Counted from the first letter of the stretch, positions 7,481-16,790 are shown. The stretch: 52,431 bases of DNA from Calothrix sp. MO_192.B10 (GCA_030065055.1 JASJDS010000057.1:1-52431); one strand, 5' to 3'. Made by a program: numbers and translations. Notes: generated by a model from the sequence alone, not told the origin.

Positions 7481-7803
7481 AGCAATATCGCCAATGTATT
7501 CAAACTATTTTAACGAAGCACGGTAATTATAAACCTAAGTGTGAAGAGATTGAAAGTGAATTAATATTTGATACAATACACGACCATTATCAATTAATGC
7601 GTGTAGGTTGGAATGGTTTAAGTCGTGTATATCATAGCATCATGCATTTTGATATTAAAAATGGCAAAATCTGGATTCAGCAGAACATGACAGATGTAGA
7701 TTTAGCACAGGAACTTTTAGAGATGGGAATACTTAAAGAAGATATTGTACTGGGTTTACAGCCACCTTATAAACGCCCATACACAGGATATGGAGTAGCG
7801 TAA
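7468..7803 (+). CDS. xisI: XisI-family protein
   Basis: An intact protein of 111 residues beginning MDKLEQYRQCIQTIL with the conserved core DHYQLMRVGWNG, VYHSIMHFDIKNGKIWIQQ and a DVDLAQELLEMGI tail ending in a PPYKRPYTGYGVA-type sequence. This is the full typical length of XisI, first described as required for fdxN-element excision in Anabaena and now known as a widespread partner of XisH. Many genomes have multiple xisHI pairs unrelated to nif, so excision function should not be assumed. The partner xisH is truncated immediately upstream, so this copy may be orphaned or act with another XisH. Translation may have been coupled to xisH. Confidence 0.88.
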   Translation: MDKLEQYRQCIQTILTKHGNYKPKCEEIESELIFDTIHDHYQLMRVGWNGLSRVYHSIMHFDIKNGKIWIQQNMTDVDLAQELLEMGILKEDIVLGLQPPYKRPYTGYGVA

Positions 7804-8146
7804 TATTTAGGAATTGTTTACCCAAGCATACCAAGCCTCCATATATTTGGACTTTGGACAAAGAACGCAGCACAAAATAATTAGGACTTACGCAACTGGT
7901 ATATTTTTTCTGTAGGGGAGGCAAAATGCGGTGTAGATTCTCTTCCCGCATTATTGCCGTTGCGTGAGGTGCGCGAAAATATTTGAACGTAGCAATAAGA
8001 CTTATAACGTCACGCACCAAAACCCTTGCAGCATGGTGCCGTACTCTCGTCGATAACACACCCTACGTGTTTTAAGCGCAAGCGCAGGCTACGCCAACAA
8101 AAATCAAATCGGATTCTTATAATATAATCAGCTTTCCCAAAACCCT
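7804..8146. other. Gene-free spacer with a dispersed-element end
   Basis: No coding frame with family-like sequence was seen. At about 7880 lies TAGGACTTACGCAACTGG; closely similar ends occur at about 22876-22892 (inverted) and about 35699-35716, suggesting a MITE or insertion-sequence terminus. Around 8058-8100 there is a CTACGTGTTTTAAGCGCAAG-type repeat rich in GCGCAAGCGC. Confidence 0.5.
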
Positions 8147-9052
8147 CTAATAATTCATAATCAAGATTTCATTGATTGACTTGCGTTTAGATGTATCACT
8201 ATTGATATTTCGATTCGCTTTTACCCTTTCAATGCGATAATCAGAGTATGCATTTTCAAAGAAATTGTCTTTGCTATCTTGATTTGTGATATCTGAATTA
8301 CTTAAAAGTAATTTGACATCTTTAGTATCAAGTAATTTGAAGAAGTCCCTCAGCCTCAATTGTTCGCGATCGTCAAATATATGTTGTGAATAAGACGTAA
8401 AATTAGATGTTTTACTGATTGGTTTATATGGCGGATCGAGATACACAAAAGTATTATTATTTATAAATTTTGTGCAAGTACTAAAATCTCCTTGATAAAC
8501 ATGAGTCTTCTGCAAAACTTGGGCAACAGACCTGAGATTCTCTGCATTACATATCTTTGGTCTACTATATCTACCTATTGGTACATTGAAATCACCTGTT
8601 GAATTAACTCGAAATAATCCATTAAAGCAGGTACGATTCAGAAAAATCATTTGAGCAGTTCTTTCTATCCATTCCAAGTTATAATTTTGTAAATCTATTT
8701 GATTTCTTAACCAATTAAATTGCCAGCGTACTTGATAAAAATATTTCTCTCTTTCTGTTGACTGAAGGGATAAATACTTATTTTCTATTTGTTCCAAACG
8801 TAGGATTAGATCCTCTACATCCCGTTGAATAGTTTTATAGGCGATTACCAATTCTGGATTGATATCAGATATAATAAAATTCTCAATATTATAAGTATTT
8901 GCTAGGTATAAAAAAACAGCGCCACCACCAACAAAAGGTTCAATATATGTTTTGATGGTGTCATGTTTCAATTCAGACGGAAAAAAATGGCTCATCTGTC
9001 TAAGTAACTGGGTTTTCCCCCCAACCCATTTTAAAAAAGGTTTTGGCTGCAT
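8147..9052 (-). CDS. Dam-family (D12 class) DNA N6-adenine methyltransferase
   Basis: The protein has 301 residues. The N-terminus KPFLKWVGGKTQLL is the alpha-class SAM-binding motif I (FxGxG equivalent is IEPFVGGGAVF), and VYLDPPY is catalytic motif IV (DPPY). This order is that of Dam, M.MboI and DpnM enzymes, which use S-adenosylmethionine to methylate adenine, often in GATC; the actual target cannot be read from sequence. An AGGAGAA Shine-Dalgarno precedes the ATG. No restriction enzyme is adjacent, so it looks like an orphan or a leftover of a restriction-modification system. The gene appears AT-richer than neighbouring housekeeping genes and sits in the stretch after tRNA-Ser with CRISPR and xisHI, consistent with horizontal acquisition. 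Confidence 0.87.
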   Translation of the reverse strand: MQPKPFLKWVGGKTQLLRQMSHFFPSELKHDTIKTYIEPFVGGGAVFLYLANTYNIENFIISDINPELVIAYKTIQRDVEDLILRLEQIENKYLSLQSTEREKYFYQVRWQFNWLRNQIDLQNYNLEWIERTAQMIFLNRTCFNGLFRVNSTGDFNVPIGRYSRPKICNAENLRSVAQVLQKTHVYQGDFSTCTKFINNNTFVYLDPPYKPISKTSNFTSYSQHIFDDREQLRLRDFFKLLDTKDVKLLLSNSDITNQDSKDNFFENAYSDYRIERVKANRNINSDTSKRKSINEILIMNY

Positions 9053-9339
9053 TTATTTCTCCTCATAACTCACATTGGGTGTGAATTGAGTGTTATTATC
9101 CTTGTAGTTGGGCGAATAGTCTCGAAAATCTGATTTGGCACTCTTGCAGTTGCAAAACCCTGATGGTACACACAATAAGTGCTTTTAATTCTCATCAGAC
9201 ATAAGCGATAAGCTGGAGGCTTGACGCTGTGCGTATCGCAAATACCTAAGACATCCTATTATATAGTTCATTAGTACCATATTTTTGGATGGATATTCAA
9301 TTTTGACTTTTGACTTTTTAATTTTGACCAGAAAATAAG
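9053..9339. other. Spacer upstream of the methylase
   Basis: It presumably holds the methylase promoter on the minus strand, but no clear box could be fixed. A small minus-strand frame (9185-9379) runs into the mobile repeat at 9340 and lacks recognisable homology, so I do not call it a gene. TTTTGACTTTTGACTTTT-type repeats lie at about 9298-9328. Confidence 0.4.
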
Positions 9340-9434
9340 CTGGATACAAGCCCCCGGATTTATCCGTGGAGAAAGACACATGATTCTGTCATTATTTCAA
9401 GCCCCTGACTTCAGGCATGGGATCAATCCAAAAT
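9340..9434 (+). mobile_element. Solo IS200/IS605-end-like repeat, copy 2
   Basis: A 95-bp sequence from CTGGATACAAGCCCCCGGAT to GGGATCAATCCAAAAT. It has two hairpins: CGGAT/ATCCG near the start, and CCTGA-CT-TCAGG followed by CATGGGATCAA at the end. It aligns with the 5789-5883 repeat in inverse orientation. ATCTAAA/ATTTTAG heptamers follow at about 9434-9455. No transposase is attached. Confidence 0.6.
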
Positions 9435-9484
9435 CTAAAATCTAAAATCTAAAATTGAATGACTGACGCGAAGCGTATAATCCC

Positions 9485-10777
9485 CTATTTCTCAAATGGC
9501 AAAGATGGGGAGGTTTTGGGGAAGATTGCTAACTCTGTTTCTGGATCGAAAAAGTGGATTTTTTCTGGAGTTAATGAAAACCATAGTTGTTCCCCTAAAC
9601 GTACTAACTTATCAGGTGGAACCCTAACTTGCACGGTATGGTTAAGGGCTGTTTTCTGGAAGTTAACATCTGTGAGTTTGGCCGCAAGATAAGTATCGTT
9701 ACCTAAGTTTTCCACCAATTCTACTTGTAGGGGTAAATTTTTATTGGCAGGTACGCTTAATATTAAATGTTCTGGACGAATACCCAACAGAATTGTCTGC
9801 CCATCATATTTTTGCAGTACACTACCCCAATATTCTGGTAGAGTCAGGCGGAAATCACCATTGGTAATTAACAAGGGTGCATGAAACTCTACTGGTATAA
9901 AATTCATTGGTGGTGAACCAATAAACTCTGCCACAAAACGATTGGCGGGGCGGTTGTATAGTTCCAATGGGGGTGCTACCTGCTGCAATTGACCACGATC
10001 TAGAATAGCAATGCGATCGCCCATGGTCATAGCTTCGGTTTGGTCGTGGGTCACATATATGGTGGTTGTACCTAACTGGCGTTGTAACTTGACTATTTGG
10101 GCGCGGGTTTCTGTACGCAGCTTGGCATCTAGGTTAGACAGGGGTTCGTCCATTAAAAACACTTGGGGATTACGAGCGATCGCCCTACCTAATGCTACCC
10201 TTTGTCTTTGTCCCCCAGACAATTGTTTGGGTAAACGATTCAACAGGCGATCGATTTGCAACAACTGAGCCACCCAACGTACCCTCTCATCTACACCCTT
10301 TTCCTTATCCGAAATATAACGTAGCCCTTTAGGTAACTTTTTTGTCACTCCCACCAATAAATCTGCCGCCACATGGGAAAATATGTCTGCATCTGTTCCC
10401 CCTAAAGAACGGCGACGCAATCCAAAAGCAATGTTGTCATATACTGACATATGGGGATACAGGGCGTAATTCTGAAACACCATCGCAATGTCCCTTTCCT
10501 TGGGAGGGAGTCCATTCACCAAGCGATCGCCTACCCAAATATTACCACCAGTCATGGACTCCAATCCTGCAATTAATCGCAGCAGAGTGCTTTTACCACA
10601 GCCAGAAGGTCCCACCAGCACCATAAATTCACCATCCGCCACAGTCAGGTTAATGCGCCGTAAGACGTTAATTTTCTGGTTTTCCCTCATATCTGGGTTT
10701 GGTGCTGCTGAAACAACACTGTCACCTTTACGGGGTGGGAAACTTTTGTAAACGTTTTCTAGAACAACCTGCGCCAC
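9485..10777 (-). CDS. ABC transporter ATP-binding protein, MalK/UgpC type
   Basis: The protein has 430 residues. The nucleotide-binding domain shows Walker A GPSGCGKS (56-63), Q-loop [10 protein letters not shown] (101-110), signature LSGGQRQRV (186-194), Walker B VFLMDEP (206-212), D-loop SNLDAKL and switch His in YVTHDQ. The C-terminal part (about 290-420) is the TOBE/OB regulatory domain of the sugar-import subgroup (IRPEHL). It would energise an importer for a sugar, polyol or glycosyl-glycerol-type solute; permease and binding protein are not nearby, as is common for shared MalK-type ATPases. An insertion of roughly 45 residues (about 122-166, [20 protein letters not shown] and onwards) lies between Q-loop and signature and makes this protein longer than MalK (about 370). 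The C-terminal tail overlaps no repeats. Confidence 0.88.
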   Translation of the reverse strand: MAQVVLENVYKSFPPRKGDSVVSAAPNPDMRENQKINVLRRINLTVADGEFMVLVGPSGCGKSTLLRLIAGLESMTGGNIWVGDRLVNGLPPKERDIAMVFQNYALYPHMSVYDNIAFGLRRRSLGGTDADIFSHVAADLLVGVTKKLPKGLRYISDKEKGVDERVRWVAQLLQIDRLLNRLPKQLSGGQRQRVALGRAIARNPQVFLMDEPLSNLDAKLRTETRAQIVKLQRQLGTTTIYVTHDQTEAMTMGDRIAILDRGQLQQVAPPLELYNRPANRFVAEFIGSPPMNFIPVEFHAPLLITNGDFRLTLPEYWGSVLQKYDGQTILLGIRPEHLILSVPANKNLPLQVELVENLGNDTYLAAKLTDVNFQKTALNHTVQVRVPPDKLVRLGEQLWFSLTPEKIHFFDPETELAIFPKTSPSLPFEK

Positions 10778-11369
10778 GAGTTATTTGCCGTTAGATTAGG
10801 AATGATTAAGAGTGTAGAACAAGTAATGCAATTTTAGATTGGGGATTTGGGATTTTCTGGTCGTTGATATGTAATATTTGTGCGCCTTTCGTGGTACAAT
10901 TGTACTGTTTCTTGCAGAATTAGACTTTTATCGCTGTCAAGCGTATTTCGAGGACAATTCCTAGTGTCCTTTAGCAAATGCGCTTGACTTTCATCATAAA
11001 ATAGAAAGTTGAGGACAGGATGATAAATAACCTGAGTTGGGGATAAGCTGGAACCCTCATTACACCGTTGCTTGATTCTGGGATATGTCAACGTGTTTGC
11101 CTCGTTTGAGTTATTCAAGGTTAAATAAACCGGGATTACCAGAACTGAGGTTACGTATATTTCTCACGTTAATTTTAACTCCTAACACCGAACTCAGGTT
11201 AAATAGCAAGTGTAGTGCAAAAATATCCTTAAACATATAAATATAATAAATATAAACATTTGTACTATTTGTGTCGGTCTTATTGTATAAACGGGCATTA
11301 GTTCAGAAGAGAAGGTAATAACGGTTAACTGTTAACCGATAACTAATAATTGATAACTGGAGAATTTCG
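10778..11369. other. 592-bp spacer with a perfect palindrome; doubtful small frame
   Basis: A minus-strand frame of 94 codons (10834-11118) has no recognisable family, and its end lies in ATTTTAG/GGGATTTGGG repeat sequence, so I leave it unannotated. Just upstream of the SSB-like gene is CGGTTAAC-T-GTTAACCG (11322-11338), an 8-bp perfect inverted repeat 31 bp before the ATG. It could be an operator, but it also resembles the short tandem repeats (GTTAACTGTTAAC-type) common in this genome. The DNA at 11210-11280 is very AT-rich and may hold the promoter. Confidence 0.4.
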
Positions 11370-12023
11370 ATGAATAGTTGTATTTTGATGGCAGATATAA
11401 TTCAAGAACCACAACTACGCTATACCTCAGATAACTTAGAAGTAGCTGAAATGTTGGTGCAATTCCCAGGAATACGGGAAAACGATCCTCCAGCCAATTT
11501 AAAGGTGGTTGGTTGGGGTAGATTAGCAAGAGAACTTCAAGAAAATTATCATCAAGGCGATCGGGTAATATTAGAAGGACGCTTGGGAATGCATACCATC
11601 GAGCGTCGAGAAGGGTTTAAGGAAAAAAGGGCAGAGTTAAGAGTACAAAGAATCTATCCTTTAGGAACGGGTGTGAGTAATGCTATTCCATCCCCGGTGG
11701 CAACTACTCCATCAGTTCCACCAGCAAGGAGTACTCCCCCTACTAGTGCTAATCCGAGCTATGACTCACCTCTTCCCATTCCTACCCCAATGACAAGTAA
11801 TGCGGGAGCAGCACCCCAACCAGATTGGAATCAACCCATGCCCACAACTCCAAATGTTCAACCTCCGCCAGCGCCAGCTGTACCCACGGATGAACCAGAT
11901 ATGGACGATATTCCTTTTGTGCAACCCGTTCATTCCCGAAACAGTTGGGCATATGAGCTTTGTGACTCTTATGAGATAGAAGCGAATGCTTACTGGGAAG
12001 GAATGGAGCAACTCAAACCTTAA
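11370..12023 (+). CDS. Single-stranded DNA-binding protein, Ycf41/slr1034-like, with extended C-terminus
   Basis: The protein has 217 residues. The N-terminal OB fold (about 1-100) starts MNSCILMADIIQEPQLRYTS and includes LKVVGWGRLARELQENYHQG and RVILEGRLGM. This is the Ycf41-type SSB-like family of cyanobacteria and plastids. A disordered Pro/Thr/Ser-rich linker (about 105-175) leads to DEPDMDDIPF, which looks like the acidic C-terminal tip that SSBs use to recruit replication and repair proteins. Normally the protein ends there. Here the frame continues for 36 more residues (VQPVHSRNSWAYELCDSYEI and onwards). That is unusual and would bury the tip. Loss of an ancestral stop codon is one explanation. 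The start is an ATG with GGAGA 8 nt upstream. Confidence 0.83.
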   Translation: MNSCILMADIIQEPQLRYTSDNLEVAEMLVQFPGIRENDPPANLKVVGWGRLARELQENYHQGDRVILEGRLGMHTIERREGFKEKRAELRVQRIYPLGTGVSNAIPSPVATTPSVPPARSTPPTSANPSYDSPLPIPTPMTSNAGAAPQPDWNQPMPTTPNVQPPPAPAVPTDEPDMDDIPFVQPVHSRNSWAYELCDSYEIEANAYWEGMEQLKP

Positions 12024-12330
12024 ATATAAGGTGTCAACCCCCTAACCCTTACAGGGCGACTGCGGCAACGGGGGAATTCTAAATTCTTCATTCTAAATTC
12101 TAAATTCCTCTTGACTTCCAAGGCAGTGGTACTAGTTTGGATACTATTTTGGGTATCCAAGCAAAATTGTTGTATTCATTTGTAACTTTGAGTACAAATT
12201 TTCGTAGTTGCAATGTCAGAATCAAAAATATTCAGATGTCAATAGCATAAAAAGTTACTAATCGGTGTAAAAAGATTATACTGCGTTAAAATCCTGTTAA
12301 TTTGAAGTCACTATTCATACCCGACTGACT
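12024..12330. other. Spacer between SSB-like gene and ABC ATPase
   Basis: ATTCTAAATTC-type repeats lie at about 12075-12108, and there is an imperfect inverted pair TGGTACTAGTTTGGATAC / GTATCC around 12127-12160. Otherwise AT-rich sequence probably contains the promoter of the following transporter gene. No RNA or gene recognised. Confidence 0.4.
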
Positions 12331-14199
12331 ATGAGAGAAACTGTTCTGGATGTGCGTAATCTACAAGTAGAGTTTTCTGGCGATGGCAATACTGTCAAAG
12401 CTGTAAACGGTATTTCCTTTCAACTCCGTCGCGGTGAAACACTAGGTATAGTCGGGGAGTCGGGGAGTGGTAAATCAGTTACATCCCTAGCAGTGATGAG
12501 ACTAGTACAGACTCCGGGAAAGATTACTGGTGGTGAAATTTTGTTTTGTCCCCAGGAAAGTGGCGAACCAATGGATTTGCTGAAATTACCCCCTGAAGAA
12601 ATGCAGTTATACAGGGGTGGCGATATCGCCATGATTTTTCAGGAGCCGATGACTTCCTTGAATCCGGTATATACCATTGGTTTTCAGTTAACTGAAGCCA
12701 TATTGCGCCATCAAAATATTACTGCGGGGGAAGCCAAACAGCAAGCGATCGCTGGTTTGCAGGAGGTAAAATTACTTCCCAGTGATGAAATCATAGAACA
12801 ACAATACATTGATACTGGTGTTTCTCCCCAGGATAAGGGACATTTGGCAAGGTTAGTCAACGCCCACAAAGCTGCCATCCTAGAGAGATATCCCCACGAA
12901 CTTTCTGGAGGGCAATTACAACGGGTGATGATTGCTATGGCAATTTCCTGTAATCCCTTACTCCTGATTGCTGACGAACCCACCACCGCTTTGGATGTAA
13001 CCGTACAAGCAACAATTATTGATTTAATGCGGGATTTGCAACAGCGGCGGGACATGGGAATGATTTTTATCACCCATGACTTGGGATTAATTGCTGAGGT
13101 GGCTGATAATGTGGCGGTAATGTACAAGGGGAAAATAGTTGAATATGGGGAATCTAGGCAAATTTTTAACAATCCCCAACACCCGTATACTAAAGGTTTA
13201 GTTGCTTGTCGTCCCACCCTGGATAGTTTCCCCAAAAAATTACTCACCGTTTCTGATTACATGGATGTGGAGGTGTCGGCAACAGGGGAAGCGGTAATTG
13301 AGGCAAAATCACCAGAATCACCAGTTCAAGTGACTCCCGAAGAGGTGAAGCAGCGATTGGCATATCTGGAGGAACAACCGGCTTTATTACAGGTAAGAAA
13401 CTTGAAAGTAGGTTTTCCTGTGCGGGGGATGTTTGGGGAGACAAAACGCTATCACATGGCTGTCAACGGTGTTTCCTTTGATGTGAAACAGGGGGAAACC
13501 TTGGGGTTAGTGGGCGAATCTGGTTGTGGCAAAACCACCACTGGTAGAACCTTGCTACGGTTAATTGAGCCTATGGGAGGACAAATTATTTTTGAAGGGC
13601 GAGATATTACCCCGTTAACGGGAGAACCCTTGCAAAAACTGCGGCGAGAAATGCAGATAGTCTTCCAAAACCCCTTTAGTGCCCTGAACCCACGCTTGAA
13701 GGTGGGTGATATAGTCATGGAGCCGTTATTAATTCACTCCATTGGCAAAACCAAAAAAGAGCAGCAAGAAAGAGCTGCTTATCTCTTAGAGCGGGTGGGT
13801 TTAAGTGCGGATGCCATGAGTCGCTATCCCCACCAATTTTCTGGAGGACAGCGTCAGAGGGTTTGTATTGCCCGTGCCTTGGCTTTGAATCCTAAGTTTA
13901 TTATTTGTGATGAGTCGGTTTCTGCCTTGGATGTGTCCGTACAGGCACAGGTATTGAACTTGCTGAAGGAATTACAAGCAGAATTTGGGTTAACATATAT
14001 CTTTATATCCCACGATTTAAGCGTAGTTAAATTTATGAGCGATCGCATTTTGGTAATGAATCGTGGTGAAATCGTCGAACAAGGGGTAGCTGAGGAAATT
14101 TACCGCCAACCCAAACAAGAATATACCCAGAAATTAATTGCTTCCATTCCCACCGGTAGCCCTGAACGTATTCAACAGCAGAAATTGCGTATTTCTTGA
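12331..14199 (+). CDS. Double ATPase of a peptide/oligopeptide ABC importer (DppD-DppF fusion type)
   Basis: The protein has 622 residues with two complete ATPase domains in one chain. Domain 1 has Walker A GESGSGKS (42-49), Q-loop [11 protein letters not shown], signature LSGGQLQRV and Walker B LLIADEP. Domain 2 has Walker [10 protein letters not shown] (about 397), Q-loop [11 protein letters not shown], signature FSGGQRQRV and Walker B FIICDES. The [20 protein letters not shown] pair and HPYTKGL after domain 1 are typical of the oligopeptide/dipeptide/nickel subfamily. It supplies the energy for import of peptides or related solutes; permeases and binding protein are encoded elsewhere. Fused forms such as YejF and GsiA are known. 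The gene is monocistronic here; the start ATG follows a long AT-rich leader. Confidence 0.9.
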   Translation: MRETVLDVRNLQVEFSGDGNTVKAVNGISFQLRRGETLGIVGESGSGKSVTSLAVMRLVQTPGKITGGEILFCPQESGEPMDLLKLPPEEMQLYRGGDIAMIFQEPMTSLNPVYTIGFQLTEAILRHQNITAGEAKQQAIAGLQEVKLLPSDEIIEQQYIDTGVSPQDKGHLARLVNAHKAAILERYPHELSGGQLQRVMIAMAISCNPLLLIADEPTTALDVTVQATIIDLMRDLQQRRDMGMIFITHDLGLIAEVADNVAVMYKGKIVEYGESRQIFNNPQHPYTKGLVACRPTLDSFPKKLLTVSDYMDVEVSATGEAVIEAKSPESPVQVTPEEVKQRLAYLEEQPALLQVRNLKVGFPVRGMFGETKRYHMAVNGVSFDVKQGETLGLVGESGCGKTTTGRTLLRLIEPMGGQIIFEGRDITPLTGEPLQKLRREMQIVFQNPFSALNPRLKVGDIVMEPLLIHSIGKTKKEQQERAAYLLERVGLSADAMSRYPHQFSGGQRQRVCIARALALNPKFIICDESVSALDVSVQAQVLNLLKELQAEFGLTYIFISHDLSVVKFMSDRILVMNRGEIVEQGVAEEIYRQPKQEYTQKLIASIPTGSPERIQQQKLRIS

Positions 14200-14227
14200 A
14201 GGAAAGAGGGAAGCAGAAAAAGGCGTT

Positions 14228-14354
14228 GCTGAAAAAGAATGCGACAAATGGGTAGGGGCACGGCATCAGCAAGATAATTGTATACACCAAAATATTGTGG
14301 ATGCCGTGCCCTTACGAAGAATATATGTGTCGCAAACATTATTTGAATTGGTAT
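14228..14354 (+). mobile_element. ATACCA-family MITE, single copy
   Basis: The core is GGGGCACGGCATC (about 14253) inverted to GATGCCGTGCCC (about 14299-14310), with GTATACACCAAAA between. The right end TTTGAATTGGTAT (14342-14354) is the terminal inverted repeat of the family; the left terminus is eroded (GAAAAAGAATGCGACA present, ATACCATT missing). It is nearly identical to the complete 135-bp copy at 43462-43596. Confidence 0.8.
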
Positions 14355-14933
14355 CAGGTATCTTTAACTCTTGTTCTCTGCGCCTAGAGTGCCTTCCTTC
14401 GGGTATTTCCTGCAAAGAAGCTACCCTGTACCAAGAATACAACCAGCAATCCCCCGTAGGTTGGGTGAAACGAAGTGGAACCCAACATACAACATGATAA
14501 AAACAGAGATAATTTAAACAATAAAACACCTAATTCACTACCAAAAAATCATGCTTCAAACCTCGATATAACTCTCATTTTAGGGAAAATATCAAAATCA
14601 AAGATTGCAATTGCATTTTACTCATTTGCTACAAATACGAAAATGTTGGGTTACGCTACGCTCCACCCAACCTACAACTACAACTGAAAAAGATTGATTT
14701 ATCAATGCTTTTAGGCTACTTGATTGGGGAATAAGTGCAAGTCAATTAGGATTTTAGGTTTAAAATTCTTGCATCTGTAATTTTTGATGATATTTTGAAT
14801 AGAAACCTATAGGCACCGAACTATTGCCTATTGCCTATTCCCTATTCCCTACCCCCACAATCATGACTTTTACAGCTAACGCTGCGCTACGCGAACAGCA
14901 AGCCCTACTTGTCAAAACCAATACAATTAACTA
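14355..14933. other. Gene-free spacer with GTTGGGT-type repeats
   Basis: Two segments of the CCCAACCTAC / GTAGGTTGGGT repeat family occur, at about 14456-14490 and 14643-14676, each resembling an inverted arm of the other. A TTGCCTATTCCCTATTCCCTA heptamer-like run lies at about 14825-14850. No coding frame of recognisable type. Confidence 0.5.
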
Positions 14934-16397
14934 CTAACCTGTACCAAGAATACAACCAGTGCGTGCAGGTAGAATTAAACTTATTTGTTTCATCTCTCCG
15001 GTGTGGTTCCATTCTACCTCGGCATTGCCATACAAAAGTTTACAGGGTTGGGAACGCAAAATGTTTCCATCTACATTCCCTGTTACTGATTCTGTTCCGG
15101 TATTAACAGCAACAATCAACTCCTCTATATCGAGGATACGGGCAAATACGTAAAGTTCTCCATCAGCATAAAGGACTTGATAATCACCTGTACGCAAACA
15201 GGGGTAAGTGTGACGCAAACTAATTAATTGGCGGTGCATTTGCAGAATGTCTTGGTTCCAATTTGATGCTGGGGGAAAACCACGCCGAGAATCAGGATCT
15301 ATCCCACCCGGTAAACCGACTTCATCACCATAGTAAATACTTGGGGCACCAGGGAAAGTAAGCAGTAATAAAGTTGCTAATTCCACACTGGGAATATCAT
15401 CCCCAGCAATGGTAAACAACCTAGCTGTATCGTGACTGGCGAGTAAATTTAACTGGGTGAGCTGAATTGCCCAAGGATAAAGTTGCAGCAATTCCTGCAT
15501 TTTTTGGGCATATTCAGCAGCTCCTAATGGTGGATAAGGTTGATAATCCCGATCTTTTACCTGTTCTACAATGACGCGCTCCCCTGCGGTAAAAGCAATT
15601 GTCGGACCTGTAAATAAATAATTCATCACCCCATCAAATTGACTGCCATCTAACCACTGGCGGGAATCTGTCCACACTTCACCAACAATATATGCATCGG
15701 GATTGATGGCTTTGATTCGCTGACGAAATTCTTGCCAAAAACCAGGAGTTTCAATTTCAAATGGCACATCTAAACGCCAACCATCAATACCAAATTTCAT
15801 CCAATATTCGGCAATCTCCATAATATATTCCCGTACTTCTGGGTTGTCATGATTAAATACGGGTAAAGCTCGATTACCAGCCCAACTTACATAATTAGCG
15901 GGTGCATCACCAGTGTAGGGGGCAAGGGGCCAATTTTCGATTTTGAACCAATTAACCCAAGGTGAATGGGGACCATTTTCTAAAATATCGTTGAAAAAGA
16001 AAAATCCACGACTACAGTGATTAAATACCCCATCTAATACGACTTTTATATTACGTTCATGAGCCGCGTCTAATAATTCTTTAAAAGCCGCATTTCCTCC
16101 CAATATTGGGTCTACTTGATAATAATCATGGGTGTGATAACGGTGATTGCAAGCAGATTGAAAAATGGGGGTGAAATAAATGGCATTAATTCCCAAATCT
16201 TGAATGTAATCCAAGTTTTCCATAATCCCCCATAAATCCCCTCCTTTATAACCTTGGAGTGTGGGCATTGCTTCCCAATCTTCCCAAGGATTACCTGTTA
16301 ATAGACGTTTATGGGGCTGTTTGCTTTTAGCAAAACGGTCTGGAAATATTTGGTAAAAAATGGCGTGTTTAACCCAGTCTGGTGTTTGAATTTCCAT
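14934..16397 (-). CDS. GH13 alpha-amylase family protein (cyclomaltodextrinase/neopullulanase-like)
   Basis: The protein has about 487 residues. It opens directly with the catalytic barrel (WVKHAIFYQIFPDRFAKS) and shows the four GH13 regions: DGVFNHCSRGF (I), GWRLDVPFEI with the nucleophile Asp (II), IVGEVWTDS with the acid/base Glu (III) and LLASHDTARL with the third Asp (IV). A C-terminal beta domain ends ILPARTGCILGTG. The IFYQIFPDRF signature points to the maltogenic amylase/cyclomaltodextrinase/neopullulanase group, acting on alpha-1,4-glucan in the cytoplasm. The N-terminal domain that many of these have is absent. I use ATG 16397; a TTG at 16406 would add three residues. The gene stands alone; a recombinase fragment lies divergently upstream. 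Confidence 0.88.
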   Translation of the reverse strand: MEIQTPDWVKHAIFYQIFPDRFAKSKQPHKRLLTGNPWEDWEAMPTLQGYKGGDLWGIMENLDYIQDLGINAIYFTPIFQSACNHRYHTHDYYQVDPILGGNAAFKELLDAAHERNIKVVLDGVFNHCSRGFFFFNDILENGPHSPWVNWFKIENWPLAPYTGDAPANYVSWAGNRALPVFNHDNPEVREYIMEIAEYWMKFGIDGWRLDVPFEIETPGFWQEFRQRIKAINPDAYIVGEVWTDSRQWLDGSQFDGVMNYLFTGPTIAFTAGERVIVEQVKDRDYQPYPPLGAAEYAQKMQELLQLYPWAIQLTQLNLLASHDTARLFTIAGDDIPSVELATLLLLTFPGAPSIYYGDEVGLPGGIDPDSRRGFPPASNWNQDILQMHRQLISLRHTYPCLRTGDYQVLYADGELYVFARILDIEELIVAVNTGTESVTGNVDGNILRSQPCKLLYGNAEVEWNHTGEMKQISLILPARTGCILGTG

Positions 16398-16417
16398 GAT
16401 GGTCAATAAATCTGCGA

Positions 16418-16585
16418 ATGAAATTATTTTCTCATTCTTCTACTTTGATTTTACTGGCATATCGTCACGATCTGCGGATATCTGAGCTATTTGCACTACG
16501 ATGGGAGCAGGTTAACTTTAGTAATGGCACAATTTACATCCACCGACTCAAACAGGGTATCAGTTCAACACACCCACTGCTTGGT
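16418..16585 (+). pseudogene. Tyrosine recombinase fragment
   Basis: The frame gives LILLAYRHDLRISELFALRW, EQVNFSNGTIYIHRLKQG and STHPLLG. That is box I of tyrosine recombinases (the first catalytic Arg in HDLRISEL) plus the following beta strands. The rest of the catalytic domain (Lys, His-x-x-Arg, Tyr) and the N-terminal domain are missing. After THPLLG the sequence changes abruptly to CCCCAACCCACTCTTCAAAG, so this is a broken remnant of an integrase, possibly of an excision element or genomic island. Confidence 0.75.
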
Positions 16586-16599
16586 ACGCCCCAACCCAC

Positions 16600-16790
16600 T
16601 CTTCAAAGGAGAGGAAGTTAGGGAAAGTTTACCGATTGGACAAGTTCCACGGACATTGTGGGGGATAGGGGAAGAATTGGAAACTCGGTTTGGCAAGTTG
16701 GGATTGGGATGGGAGCCAATGATGAAAATTGAGCATTACCATGTTGCCGCCTCTAAAATTCTCAATGCCGAGACAATAATGAGAAGATAG
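16600..16790 (+). pseudogene. Unidentified C-terminal gene fragment
   Basis: A plus-strand frame entering from the recombinase remnant reads ESLPIGQVPRTLWGIGEELE, then RFGKLGLGWEPMMKIEHYHV and ends ILNAETIMRR with a TAG at 16788. The composition looks protein-like (no repeats, varied residues), but no start is present and I recognise no family. It may be the 3' end of a gene cut by the rearrangement that destroyed the recombinase. It stops 10 bp before the Uma2 gene. Confidence 0.3.

Noticed and set aside
9185-9379. 64-codon minus-strand frame upstream of the methylase
   Set aside because: Its first codons lie in the solo IS-end repeat (9340-9434), and no homology or ribosome site is evident.
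10834-11118. 94-codon minus-strand frame before the SSB-like gene
   Set aside because: No recognisable family, its end is repeat sequence (GGGATTTGGGATTTTC), and it lacks a clear ribosome site; too uncertain to annotate.
11322-11338. CGGTTAAC-T-GTTAACCG palindrome as a LexA- or NtcA-type operator
   Set aside because: It matches neither the cyanobacterial LexA (AGTACNNNNGTTC-like) nor NtcA (GTAN8TAC) consensus, and similar heptamers are common repeats here; kept only as a note on the spacer.
12711-13247. 178-codon minus-strand frame inside the double ABC ATPase gene
   Set aside because: Antisense shadow of a strongly conserved coding region; composition typical of antisense frames.
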